A stretch of DNA of 43,121 nt. Origin: an uncultured Bacteroidales bacterium. Its GTDB lineage: Bacteria; Bacteroidota; Bacteroidia; Bacteroidales; P3. Shown piece by piece: positions 1-7,570 of this stretch. Both the position numbers and the translations under genes were made by a program. Under the pieces are notes generated by a model, which saw only the letters and a program-made list of their open reading frames with translations, was not told the origin of the DNA and made no database searches. Within the stretch, counting starts at the first letter, position 1; every line of letters begins with the position of its first letter. Location: contig CAJUFX010000007.1 of the NCBI GenBank assembly GCA_910586395.1, positions 69,392-112,512 on the forward strand, read 5' to 3'.

Positions 1-142
1 CTGTCGCGGCTCTGTCTGTCGGACTTCCCGCGGTTATGTTTGCCGTGATGCCGGCTGTCGCGGCTCTGTCTGTCGGACTTCCCGCGGTTATGTTTGCCGT
101 GATGCCGGCCGTCGCGGTTTTGTCTGTCGGACTTCCCGCGGT
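1..142. repeat. 54-bp tandem repeat inside queG
   Basis: Two identical 54-bp units occupy 1-54 and 55-108, followed by a partial unit at 109-142 with two substitutions. 54 bp is 18 codons, so the repeat keeps the queG frame and encodes ITAGSPTDRAATAGITAN on the minus strand. More copies may lie to the left of the window. Confidence 0.95.
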
Positions 143-757
143 GATATCGGGCGTCAAGCCGCCCGCAGCCGCCGCTCCCCCCGCGCTTTCGGCCGCATGG
201 TCATAGGCATTGGCCGGTACGTCGGTCAGCAACACTCCCAAAAAAATATAACTGCCCAAGCGCGGGTGCTGCAACAGATTGTTGCGGCCGATACGCCCCA
301 GACCGGCCCTTACGGCCCAGGCCTTTTCTAAAATCGGGGCGGTATCGACGAAGCCGCGGCAACGGGCGTCGGGATGCCGTTGAATGACGTAGGCGGTCAA
401 TTGTTTCAGAAACCGTCGGATCACACGGTGATAATCCTCGCCTTGGGCGAAGCGGGCGATGCGCGGATGATAGGCGTAAAGGTCGGGGCGCGGAAAATAA
501 CTGAAAGCGCAGACGGCCACGGTTCGGACGTCCGGCAGCAATACATCGGGGCGGCAACGCGTTTCGGGAGAGCGGGTCAGATAGGTCATGCCGCCTTGCG
601 CGCCGGCCGTCAGATAGGCTTGAAGATACGGCCATTCAGCCGTCAGCGGCCCCGCTTCAGCCAGGCCGGCATCGGCCGCGCCCAAGCGCAGGGCTTCCGC
701 CTTGAAGGCCGCCGCGTTCAAAAACGTCCCGTCCAAAACCGTCTCGTCTTCAAGCAT
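1..757 (-). CDS. queG: Epoxyqueuosine reductase QueG, cut by the window edge
   Basis: QueG is the cobalamin and 4Fe-4S dependent enzyme that reduces epoxyqueuosine to queuosine in tRNA. I read this frame by hand on the minus strand. It starts at the ATG at 757, 13 bases after the ruvB stop, and stays open to the edge (252 codons). Family segments are visible: YHPRIARFAQGEDYH near residue 105, then VDTAPILEKAWAVRAGLGRIG and LGSYIFLGVLLTD near residues 150-190. Just after LLTD, where the first ferredoxin cysteine motif is expected, the frame enters a low-complexity stretch and nearly three copies of an 18-residue repeat (see 1-142). The cysteine motifs would lie beyond the edge, so whether the gene is intact cannot be judged. 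It is probably co-transcribed with ruvB. Confidence 0.85.
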   Translation of the reverse strand, partial: MLEDETVLDGTFLNAAAFKAEALRLGAADAGLAEAGPLTAEWPYLQAYLTAGAQGGMTYLTRSPETRCRPDVLLPDVRTVAVCAFSYFPRPDLYAYHPRIARFAQGEDYHRVIRRFLKQLTAYVIQRHPDARCRGFVDTAPILEKAWAVRAGLGRIGRNNLLQHPRLGSYIFLGVLLTDVPANAYDHAAESAGGAAAAGGLTPDITAGSPTDKTATAGITANITAGSPTDRAATAGITANITAGSPTDRAAT

Positions 758-770
758 CTTGGTTCACCCT

Positions 771-1820
771 TTAGAACGGGCCGTTTTCTTCGAACAGCGA
801 GGCTTGCGCGTCGCGGCTCAGGCCGGGTAAGCGGCCGAGGTGCTTGTAGGCGGCCGACGTCGCTTCCCGTCCGCGTGGCGTGCGCATGAGGTAGCCCTCC
901 TGTATCAAAAACGGTTCATAGACTTCCTCTATCGTGCCGGGATCTTCGCCCACGGCCGTCGCGATCGTGTTCAGGCCGACGGGGCCGCCGCGGAACTTAT
1001 CGACAATGACCGAGAGAATGCGGTTGTCCATTTCGTCCAGGCCGTGCTTATCGACGTTCAACGCCTGCAAGGCATGTTGTACGATGGGGACATCTATGCA
1101 TCCGTCGCCCTTGATTTGGGCGAAGTCGCGCACGCGGCGCAACAGCAGGTTGGCGATACGGGGGGTGCCGCGGCTGCGGCGCGCGATTTCGGTCGCCGCG
1201 TCTTTTTCGATGGGTACGTCCAGGAGCGAGGCCGAGCGTTCGATGATTTGCCGCAATGTGTCCGCGGGGTAATAAGCCAGACGCGAACTGATGCCGAAGC
1301 GCGAGCGCAGGGGAGCGGTCAGTAGGCCGGAGCGCGTCGTCGCGCCAATGAGCGTGAACGGATTCAGTGTAATCTGTACGCTGCGGGCGTTGGGGCCGCT
1401 CTCGATCATGATGTCGATGCGGTAGTCTTCCATGGCCGAATACAGGTATTCTTCCACGACCGGGCTCAGCCGGTGGATTTCGTCAATGAACAATACGTCG
1501 TTGGGCTGCAAACTGGTCAGCAGACCGGCCAATTCGCCGGGTTTGTCCAGCACCGGCCCGGACGTGGTCTTCATCTGAACGCCCAATTCATTGGCGATGA
1601 TATACGAAAGCGTGGTCTTGCCCAGGCCGGGAGGGCCGTGCAGCAAGACATGATCCAAGGCCTCCTGCCGCATTTTGGCAGCCATGACGAAGACTTTCAG
1701 GTTCTCCACGATGGCGTCCTGGCCTTGAAAACTGTCGAAAAGCGACGGTCGCAACGCTTTTTCGATTTCCTTGTCGGAAGACGAGAGCCGGTCTTTTGCC
1801 GGATCCAAATGTTCGTTCAT
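771..1820 (-). CDS. ruvB: Holliday junction branch migration ATPase RuvB
   Basis: RuvB is the AAA+ motor that, with RuvA, drives Holliday junction branch migration in recombinational repair. The 349-residue product has the family's usual length. Visible are the Walker A motif GPPGLGKTTLS, Walker B FIDEIHRL, the sensor region LIGATTRSG and the C-terminal winged-helix segment ending RGREATSAAYKHLG. I chose the ATG at 1820 (MNEHLDPAKDRL) because it gives the normal N-terminus; an in-frame start at 1913 would add 31 unrelated residues and would begin at the promoter itself. A Bacteroidota promoter lies at 1911-1941. queG follows after 13 bases. Confidence 0.97.
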   Translation of the reverse strand: MNEHLDPAKDRLSSSDKEIEKALRPSLFDSFQGQDAIVENLKVFVMAAKMRQEALDHVLLHGPPGLGKTTLSYIIANELGVQMKTTSGPVLDKPGELAGLLTSLQPNDVLFIDEIHRLSPVVEEYLYSAMEDYRIDIMIESGPNARSVQITLNPFTLIGATTRSGLLTAPLRSRFGISSRLAYYPADTLRQIIERSASLLDVPIEKDAATEIARRSRGTPRIANLLLRRVRDFAQIKGDGCIDVPIVQHALQALNVDKHGLDEMDNRILSVIVDKFRGGPVGLNTIATAVGEDPGTIEEVYEPFLIQEGYLMRTPRGREATSAAYKHLGRLPGLSRDAQASLFEENGPF

Positions 1821-1910
1821 ACGTGTCTGAAAAATACGTCTTCCGTCCGCAACGGCCGAACCGGCGCGCCCCCAATCCGGACACCGGCGTGGGGTCGGAC
1901 GGATAACTTG

Positions 1911-1941
1911 CAAAGATAGTGAAAGTCGAACACAATGGAAA
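1911..1941 (-). promoter_or_regulatory. ruvB promoter
   Basis: On the minus strand TTTC (1938-1941) is followed after exactly 19 bases by TATCTTTG (1911-1918). This matches the Bacteroidota primary-sigma consensus TTTG-N19-TAnnTTTG with one mismatch. It lies about 90 bases before the ruvB start. Confidence 0.8.
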
Positions 1942-2035
1942 GCCCGACCGCTGGGGGAGATTTATCATGGTCGAGCCGCATCCGGTCTTATGCGAAGAAA
2001 CGAAAAAAAAACAAGAGGAAACAAGCGCCAAAGAG

Positions 2036-2066
2036 TTTGTAAATCGGTCGGAAAACCTTAACTTTG
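2036..2066 (+). promoter_or_regulatory. Promoter of the hydrogenase operon
   Basis: TTTG at 2036-2039, 19 bases, then TAACTTTG at 2059-2066: a full match to the Bacteroidota primary-sigma consensus. It lies 38 bases before the first gene of the hydrogenase operon, so basal transcription should not need an activator. Confidence 0.88.
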
Positions 2067-2104
2067 CAAGTCTATATAATGGACCGTTTAAACCCGAATG
2101 CCGT

Positions 2105-2365
2105 ATGAAAAAAGTATTGGTTGAAATCTGCGTGGGAACCGCCTGCTATGTCATGGGGGCTTCCGAGCTCATGCTTATCGAAGACTATCTGACGCCCGAA
2201 CAGAAAGAATGTGTCGAAATAAAGGGAACGACCTGTTTGGACGTCTGCCAGCATTCGGAACACGGAAAGGCACCGTTTGTCCGCATAGACGGACAGATTT
2301 ACGATCAGGTGAACGTGCGCAGTCTGGTCGATTTGATCGCCAAGCATATCGCGATGAATGAATAA
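2105..2365 (+). CDS. Thioredoxin-like 2Fe-2S ferredoxin (NuoE/HymA-like)
   Basis: An 86-residue small electron carrier of the thioredoxin-like 2Fe-2S type, related to the C-terminal half of NuoE and to the small subunits of FeFe hydrogenase clusters. The four ligands are C9 and C14 (CVGTAC) and C44 and C48 (CLDVC). I chose the ATG at 2105 because it places the first cysteine at residue 9, as in the family, and lies just behind the promoter at 2036-2066; an upstream in-frame ATG at 1919 precedes that promoter. It is the first gene of the hydrogenase operon, and corresponds to the small 2Fe-2S component of hfs-type clusters. Its partner is inferred from position, not seen. Confidence 0.88.
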   Translation: MKKVLVEICVGTACYVMGASELMLIEDYLTPEQKECVEIKGTTCLDVCQHSEHGKAPFVRIDGQIYDQVNVRSLVDLIAKHIAMNE

Positions 2366-2374
2366 TGCGCCTGC

Positions 2375-2394
2375 CGCGGCGTAGGGGCGCCGCG
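2375..2394 (+). other. GC-rich hairpin between operon genes
   Basis: CGCGGCG (2375-2381), a 6-base loop, then CGCCGCG (2388-2394): a perfect 7-bp stem 10 bases after the first operon gene. There is no T-run, so it is more likely an mRNA processing or stability element than a terminator. Confidence 0.4.
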
Positions 2395-2544
2395 ACGGAC
2401 AGACGGAGACCGACATTTTTACGCGCCGGCGGAATGCGCGGGATACGGTACGTATATCGGCATGCGCTTTGCAGTGTCGGGGAAAGGACGGTTTCCGCAC
2501 GTCCGGAAACCAATCGCCCGCTGAATTTGAAAAAATAAACGACT

Positions 2545-4005
2545 ATGGCATATAATCAAGCAATGATGATCCGACGGGACCTGTTGGCCCGTATGTGCAA
2601 ACTCATTAAAGACGGTAACCTCAAGGAACAGATAGACCGTATTCCCTTGATTATGCGGCCCCGTCACAGCAGTGAAGTGACGCGTTGCTGCATTCACAAG
2701 GATCGGGCGGTCATCAAATACCGGCTCATGGCGATATTGGGCTTTGACGTCCGCGACGAGGAGGATGAATTGATTCCGCTTTCGCAGTACGCCAAAATGG
2801 CGGAAGAGCGCAAGGATTTCACCGACATCATGCTGACCGTCGTGGACGAAGCCTGCAGTTCCTGCGTCAAGTCCAACTATGTGGTAACCAACATGTGCCA
2901 CGGCTGTATCGGCCATCCCTGTACGTTCGCTTGTAACAAACAGGCCATCAGCGTGAACGAGAAAGCCAAGATCGATCCGTCCAAATGTGTGAGCTGCGGT
3001 CTGTGTATGCAGGCCTGTCCGTTCAACGCCATTATTTATCAAGCCGTTCCTTGCGAGGAATCCTGCCCGGTGGGGGCCATATCAAAGGACGAATACGGCG
3101 TGGAACACATAGACGAGACGAAATGTATCTATTGCGGCCGTTGCCGTGAGGCCTGTCCTTACGGCGCCATCATGGAAAAGACGTATCTCGTGCAGATTTA
3201 CGCGGCTTTGAAGGATCCGAAGAAAAAGGTCATCGCCATGTTTGCGCCGGCTTTGGCGGGGCAGTTCCCCGCGCCGCTCGGCAAAATCATTTCGGCCATA
3301 CGCGGCGTCGGATTCGACGAGGTATGGGAAGTGGCCTTGGGGGCCAATGTGACGTCCAAGACCGAGGCGGCCGAATTCGAGGAACGCATGGAAAAGGGCG
3401 AGCCGTTCATGACCACCTCTTGCTGTCACGCTTATACCGAATTGACGAAGAAGCATCTGACCGAGTTGGCGCCCTATGTCTCCGACACGCGCACGCCGGC
3501 CAGTTATACGGCCGAAATCATCAAGAAGCAGCAACCCGATGCGGTGGTCGTCTTTATCGCGCCTTGCGTTTCCAAGCGTCACGAAGGTTTCTACGACCCG
3601 AACATGGACTATGTGATGTCGTTCGAGGAGTTAGGCGCGATGATGATTGCGGCGGGCGTCGATGTGCTTACATGCGAGGAAAGCGCGTATGACGGCGGTA
3701 TCGACAATTCCGGCCGTGCGTTCCCTTATACGGGCGGGGTCTTGGATTCGGTCAAGAAGTTCGCCAAACATCCCGAAAACATCCGTCCCTATATTGTGGA
3801 CGGCATCGACAAGGCGGTCATCAAGAGCCTTAAAAACATCAAGAAGACATGCGGCGGGCCGGATCAGCCCAACTTTATCGAATTCATGATGTGCAAGGGC
3901 GGCTGTGTGAACGGTTGCAACGCCTTGGCCAACCCGCGGACGGCGACGCGCCAGATCCAGAACTTCATTGCGGCAGACGAGAAGAAAAAGCAGGAAAACG
4001 CCTAA
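2545..4005 (+). CDS. Catalytic monomeric FeFe hydrogenase with ferredoxin domains
   Basis: A 486-residue FeFe hydrogenase, reversibly reducing protons to H2 with ferredoxin-type electrons. A cysteine-rich N-terminal part (C104, C107, C118, C121, C126, C130) precedes two four-cysteine motifs for 4Fe-4S clusters (C148/151/154/158 and C194/197/200/204), with C170 and C174 between them. The H-cluster domain follows: L1 is TTSCCHAY (C293, C294), L2 is APCVSK (C341) and L3 is MMCKGGC (C450, C454). All H-cluster cysteines are present. L1 lacks the TSCCPxW form of classical group A enzymes, and the long Cys-rich N-terminus suggests a group B enzyme; that assignment is inference. The ATG at 2545 has an A-rich leader. 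The next gene starts 3 bases after the stop. Confidence 0.92.
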   Translation: MAYNQAMMIRRDLLARMCKLIKDGNLKEQIDRIPLIMRPRHSSEVTRCCIHKDRAVIKYRLMAILGFDVRDEEDELIPLSQYAKMAEERKDFTDIMLTVVDEACSSCVKSNYVVTNMCHGCIGHPCTFACNKQAISVNEKAKIDPSKCVSCGLCMQACPFNAIIYQAVPCEESCPVGAISKDEYGVEHIDETKCIYCGRCREACPYGAIMEKTYLVQIYAALKDPKKKVIAMFAPALAGQFPAPLGKIISAIRGVGFDEVWEVALGANVTSKTEAAEFEERMEKGEPFMTTSCCHAYTELTKKHLTELAPYVSDTRTPASYTAEIIKKQQPDAVVVFIAPCVSKRHEGFYDPNMDYVMSFEELGAMMIAAGVDVLTCEESAYDGGIDNSGRAFPYTGGVLDSVKKFAKHPENIRPYIVDGIDKAVIKSLKNIKKTCGGPDQPNFIEFMMCKGGCVNGCNALANPRTATRQIQNFIAADEKKKQENA

Positions 4006-4008
4006 GTC

Positions 4009-4263
4009 ATGAGCGCGGAGAAAATCAAGGTTTCCATTTGTCTCGGCAGTTCCTGTTTCGCGCGGGGCAGTCAGAAGAATTTGGAAATCATGCAGGCTTA
4101 TTTTGCCGAGAAGCAATTGGACGACAAAATCGACTTTGCGGGTCACTTGTGCGAGGAAGTCTGCAAACAGGGGCCGACGCTCAAGATAGGCGACAAGGTC
4201 TATTACGGTGTGACGCCTACGAATTTGCGCGCTATATTGGACGATAATTTCAAAGACCTCTAG
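4009..4263 (+). CDS. Second thioredoxin-like 2Fe-2S ferredoxin
   Basis: An 84-residue protein with the same fold signature as the first operon gene: C11 and C16 (CLGSSC) and C48 and C52 (CEEVC). It starts 3 bases after the hydrogenase stop, so the two are almost certainly translated from one message. Related small 2Fe-2S proteins precede sensory hydrogenases in hfs-type clusters. The two 2Fe-2S proteins of this operon are clearly different in sequence, which suggests separate partners (catalytic and sensory hydrogenase); this is inference. The 135-bp dispersed repeat begins 4 bases after its stop codon. Confidence 0.87.
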   Translation: MSAEKIKVSICLGSSCFARGSQKNLEIMQAYFAEKQLDDKIDFAGHLCEEVCKQGPTLKIGDKVYYGVTPTNLRAILDDNFKDL

Positions 4264-4267
4264 AGAT

Positions 4268-4403
4268 GTGTCATAAAGGCCAATCTGTTGCGTTATTATC
4301 GGGATTCGGGCTCAGTCACGTACTTTAGTACGCTCCTTTGCCCTCACCCTCAATGCCTTGCATCTTGACCTTTTTGACGCATCTTAATGAAAGTCAAATG
4401 GGG
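4268..4403. repeat. Dispersed 135-bp repeat, copy 1
   Basis: This 136-bp segment is about 90% identical to 40877-41011, in the same orientation. It starts 4 bases after a stop codon and lies in the intergenic space before the sensory hydrogenase gene. Its core is the palindrome CGTACT-TT-AGTACG (4319-4332), flanked by GGGC and GCCC that could form an outer stem. In the other copy the core is CTTACT-TC-AGTAAG, so one base pair changes from G:C to T:A while pairing is kept. No open reading frame is shared. It resembles a REP-like or RNA-structured element rather than a gene. Confidence 0.9.
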
Positions 4404-4405
4404 CG

Positions 4406-4439
4406 TGCCAAAATGCCGATTTTGGCAAAGACCGTTTGC
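4406..4439 (+). promoter_or_regulatory. Overlapping hairpins ahead of the sensory hydrogenase gene
   Basis: TGCCAAAAT (4406-4414), loop GCCG, ATTTTGGCA (4419-4427) is a perfect 9-bp stem. Its right arm overlaps a second possible hairpin, GCAAA (4425-4429), loop GACCG, TTTGC (4435-4439). The two cannot form together. No T-run follows. Position between the catalytic and sensory halves of the operon makes an attenuator or processing site possible, but function is not shown. Confidence 0.4.
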
Positions 4440-4524
4440 GAGAACCTCGACAAAGACCGCGCGACCGGACTTTGCCGGGGTTTTTCGTAAATGGCGACGG
4501 AAACCAGCGTTTGGTTCAAATAAG

Positions 4525-6288
4525 ATGCTTATGAAAGAGAATGTTATCTATACTGAAAAAAACAATTGTCAGGATTGTTACAAATGTATCCGCGAATGCC
4601 CTGTCAAGTCCATCAAGATGGAAGGCAACAGTGCGTCGGTCATTTTTGATACCTGTATTTATTGCGGTCGTTGCGTGCGCATCTGCCCGTCCGACGCCAA
4701 GAAGTACCGCGACGATTTGAGCCGCGTGCAGTATTGGTTGTCTTCGGGCGAGAAAGTCGTGGCCTGTCTCGCGCCGACGTTTGTGACGGATTTCGGCTAT
4801 ATGACGACGGACCAATTGGTCAAGACCTTGTATAAGTTGGGCTTCGCGGCTGTTTCGGAAGTAGCCATCGGAGCCGATATCGTGGCGCGGGAGACGAACC
4901 GCTGGCTGGCCGAACAGCCGGATGGCGTCTATATTTCGTCGGCCTGTCCCGCCGTGGTCAATTACATGCACATCTATATGCCGGAGGCCTTGAACCATCT
5001 TTCGCCCGTCGTGTCGCCCATGGTGGCGCACGCGCGGCTTTTGCGCAAGACGTTGTTCCCGACCGAAAAAATCGTGTTCATCGGCCCCTGCATCGCCAAA
5101 AAGGACGAACGCGACTATAACGCGGAGGTGCTGGACGCGGCCGTGACGTTCCAGAACCTCAAGCGTTGGTTCGACGAGGAGAAGGTGGAACTCTATCCGT
5201 TCGACCGCATCGAACTGCCGGCCGATTTCATCATCGGCCGGCCGGGGACGGGCGACATGTTTCCCGTCGATGGCGGCATGCTGGCCACGATGTCGGCCGA
5301 CATGAAGGTGGCCGAGACCGACTACATGTGTTTTTCGGGCATGGAACAGGTCATGGATATTTGCGGCGAAATTCCGCAATGGAAGGAAAAGGGCAAGTTG
5401 TTTTTGGAACTTATGGCCTGCAAGGGCGGTTGCATCAAGGGGCCGGCCATGATCAACCACGACGGTGTGGCGGCCAAACGGCGCGCGATGATACAGATGC
5501 ACGGACAGTTGCAGAAATCCACGTTGCCGTACAAGCCCTTGACCGAACCGGCCGGTATGGATTGGATCAACCGGGAATTCGTCCGCGATTATAAGGTAAA
5601 ATGCCAGTATCCGGAGGAAGACATTGTGGAAGCCTTGCAGTCGTTGGGCAAACGCACGGTCAAGGACGAATACAACTGTACGGGCTGCGGTTACGACAGT
5701 TGCCGCGCGTTGGCCGAAGCGATGCTCAACGGCAAGGCGCACCGCGAGATGTGTGTCTCTTGCATGCGCCGGGAAGCGCAGGAAAAGGCTTCGGTCCTGT
5801 TGCAGAAGATGCCTTACGGCGTGGTGACGGTGGACGATAAATTGAAGGTGGTGGAGGCTAACCGGAAGTTCGCCGAAATCATGGGCGACGAACTCATGCA
5901 GGTCTATCAGGCCGTGCCCGGACTGAAAGGGGTGGACATCCGGCGGGTATTGCCGTTCCACAACCTGTTCGAATCCTTGTTGCAGAGCGGCGGTGAAATG
6001 ACGGAACACGACGTGCGCGAAGGCGATAATTTCTATCATCTTTCGCTCGTGACGATTCAACAATACAAGATGGTGTGCGGTATCATCCAAAATCTGCGTG
6101 CGCCCGAAATGCAGCACGAACTGCTGACGGAGCGTATCAGGGAGGTTATCAAACAGAATGTGGAGTCGGTGCAGCGGATTGCGTATCTGTTGGGCGAAAA
6201 CGCTTCTTTCACCGAGTCCATGCTCAATTCGATTGTGGATAGCCGCGAAGCCGGTTCTTTCGGTTCAGCCGGTCAGAAAACGGAATAA
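4525..6288 (+). CDS. hydS: Sensory FeFe hydrogenase with PAS domain (HydS/HfsB-like)
   Basis: A 587-residue protein of the sensory group C FeFe hydrogenases, thought to sense H2 or redox state and pass it to a partner phosphatase or kinase. Order: two 4Fe-4S motifs (C15/18/21/25 and C44/47/50/54); H-cluster domain with L1 SSACPAV (138-144), L2 GPCIAK (C189) and L3 MACKGGC (C299, C303); a further Fe-S motif (CTGCGYDSC, then CVSC) near 385-425; a PAS domain near 430-530 (YGVVTVDDKLKVVEANRKF); and a helical tail. L1 has Ala where catalytic enzymes have the first Cys of TSCC, as in group C. I chose the start near 4525 (ATG at 4531 is equally possible) because the family begins a few residues before NCQDC; an open frame back to 4387 runs through repeat and hairpins. 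The phosphatase gene follows after 11 bases. Confidence 0.92.
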   Translation: MLMKENVIYTEKNNCQDCYKCIRECPVKSIKMEGNSASVIFDTCIYCGRCVRICPSDAKKYRDDLSRVQYWLSSGEKVVACLAPTFVTDFGYMTTDQLVKTLYKLGFAAVSEVAIGADIVARETNRWLAEQPDGVYISSACPAVVNYMHIYMPEALNHLSPVVSPMVAHARLLRKTLFPTEKIVFIGPCIAKKDERDYNAEVLDAAVTFQNLKRWFDEEKVELYPFDRIELPADFIIGRPGTGDMFPVDGGMLATMSADMKVAETDYMCFSGMEQVMDICGEIPQWKEKGKLFLELMACKGGCIKGPAMINHDGVAAKRRAMIQMHGQLQKSTLPYKPLTEPAGMDWINREFVRDYKVKCQYPEEDIVEALQSLGKRTVKDEYNCTGCGYDSCRALAEAMLNGKAHREMCVSCMRREAQEKASVLLQKMPYGVVTVDDKLKVVEANRKFAEIMGDELMQVYQAVPGLKGVDIRRVLPFHNLFESLLQSGGEMTEHDVREGDNFYHLSLVTIQQYKMVCGIIQNLRAPEMQHELLTERIREVIKQNVESVQRIAYLLGENASFTESMLNSIVDSREAGSFGSAGQKTE

Positions 6289-6294
6289 GGGAGG
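6289..6294 (+). promoter_or_regulatory. Shine-Dalgarno site of the phosphatase gene
   Basis: GGGAGG ends 5 bases before the ATG at 6300. Such a strong ribosome site is uncommon in this window, where most genes have A-rich leaders, and could raise phosphatase translation relative to its sensor. Confidence 0.6.
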
Positions 6295-6299
6295 ACGGT

Positions 6300-7553
6300 A
6301 TGGAGAAGAAGGAAAAGCTCTTTATAGAAATCGCGCATCACCACGAGAACAAGCACAACAAGCCGGTTTGCGGCGATACGTTCCTCTCGCGCAAACTGAC
6401 GGACGACAACCGGTATGTGGCCGTGCTCTCCGATGGCTTGGGAAGCGGTATCAAAGCCAACGTATTGAGTACGATGACAGCTTCCATGGCCTTGAATTTC
6501 CGGTTGCGGCGCGAACCGATTTTGCGTTCGGCCCTCAACATCATGAACGCGTTGCCCGTCGATTCGGCCCGCAACATCAGTTACGCGACGTTTACGATTG
6601 TGGATACGGATTTCGAAGGTACGACCGAGGTGGTGGAGTTCGACAGTCCGGAATATCTGCTGTTCCGCGAAGGGCAACAGGTGGAACCGATGAAAGAGGC
6701 CATCGGCATTGACCGCGACGGGCAGCAGTTTACCGCCTATAGCGGCGATGTGGAGGCGATGCGGCGGTTGGGGGCCGAGGCCGACAAGTTCCGCATCATG
6801 TACCGTTCGCACCTGCGGCTGTGCAAGGGCGACCGCATCATTTTCTACAGCGACGGTGTCGTGCAGTCGGGCATGGGGGCCAAGGAACATCCGTTCGGCT
6901 GGGGCGAAAAGGCTGTGCGCGAATACGTTCAGGATTTGATCCGGCAGAAACCCGACATATCGGCCCGCGACCTTTCGCGCAAGATTGTGACGGCCGCCTT
7001 GCAGAAAGACGGCATGAAATCGAAGGACGACATCACCTGCGCCGTGATTTACGCGCGCGACCCGCGGCAGCTGCTTATCTGTTCGGGGCCGCCCTACGAT
7101 GGCAAGAACGACAAGACGTTGGCGTCGGCCGTGGAAAAATACGCGGGTAAAAAAGTGGTGTGCGGGGGAACGACCTCCAAGATTGTAGCCCGGGAGTTGA
7201 ACCGGGAAATTACCATCGATATCAAGAATATACGGACGCGTGAATATCCGCCGGCCGCCACGATGCAGGGGGTGGATCTTGTGACCGAGGGCATCCTGAC
7301 GTTGGGGATGGTGGCCGAAATGTTGGAGAAAGACAACCCGTTGGACTGGCACAAGTATTCGCCGGCCTGGGATCTGATCCGGCTTATCATGGAGTCGGAT
7401 ATTATTGACCTGCTCATAGGCACGCGCATCAACGAGGCGCATCAGGATCCGTCCTTGCCGGTGGAACTGGAAATCCGCCGCAACGTCGTCAAGCGGATAG
7501 CCGCCCTTTTGGAGGAAAAGTGGCTTAAAAAGGTCAATATATCGTACTTGTAA
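6300..7553 (+). CDS. SpoIIE/PP2C-type serine phosphatase of the hydrogenase operon
   Basis: A 417-residue protein whose first ~250 residues are a PP2C/SpoIIE phosphatase domain: metal-binding SDGLGSG (D45), FYSDGV near residue 177 and KSKDDITCAVI near 240. The C-terminal ~160 residues begin at VVCGGTTSKIVARELNRE and form a second conserved domain that I cannot name. Phosphatases of this kind sit directly behind PAS-bearing sensory hydrogenases (hfsC position), so the likely scheme is H2 or redox sensing by HydS, signal through PAS, and dephosphorylation of an unknown serine phosphoprotein. No anti-sigma or anti-anti-sigma partner is encoded nearby. Start and stop are clear; xerD follows after 17 bases. 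Confidence 0.88.
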   Translation: MEKKEKLFIEIAHHHENKHNKPVCGDTFLSRKLTDDNRYVAVLSDGLGSGIKANVLSTMTASMALNFRLRREPILRSALNIMNALPVDSARNISYATFTIVDTDFEGTTEVVEFDSPEYLLFREGQQVEPMKEAIGIDRDGQQFTAYSGDVEAMRRLGAEADKFRIMYRSHLRLCKGDRIIFYSDGVVQSGMGAKEHPFGWGEKAVREYVQDLIRQKPDISARDLSRKIVTAALQKDGMKSKDDITCAVIYARDPRQLLICSGPPYDGKNDKTLASAVEKYAGKKVVCGGTTSKIVARELNREITIDIKNIRTREYPPAATMQGVDLVTEGILTLGMVAEMLEKDNPLDWHKYSPAWDLIRLIMESDIIDLLIGTRINEAHQDPSLPVELEIRRNVVKRIAALLEEKWLKKVNISYL

Positions 7554-7570
7554 AGCATTCTCGGACAAGC

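Noticed and set aside
4387..4524. Upstream start for the sensory hydrogenase
   Set aside because: The 46 extra residues are encoded by the end of the dispersed repeat and the hairpins and have no family counterpart.
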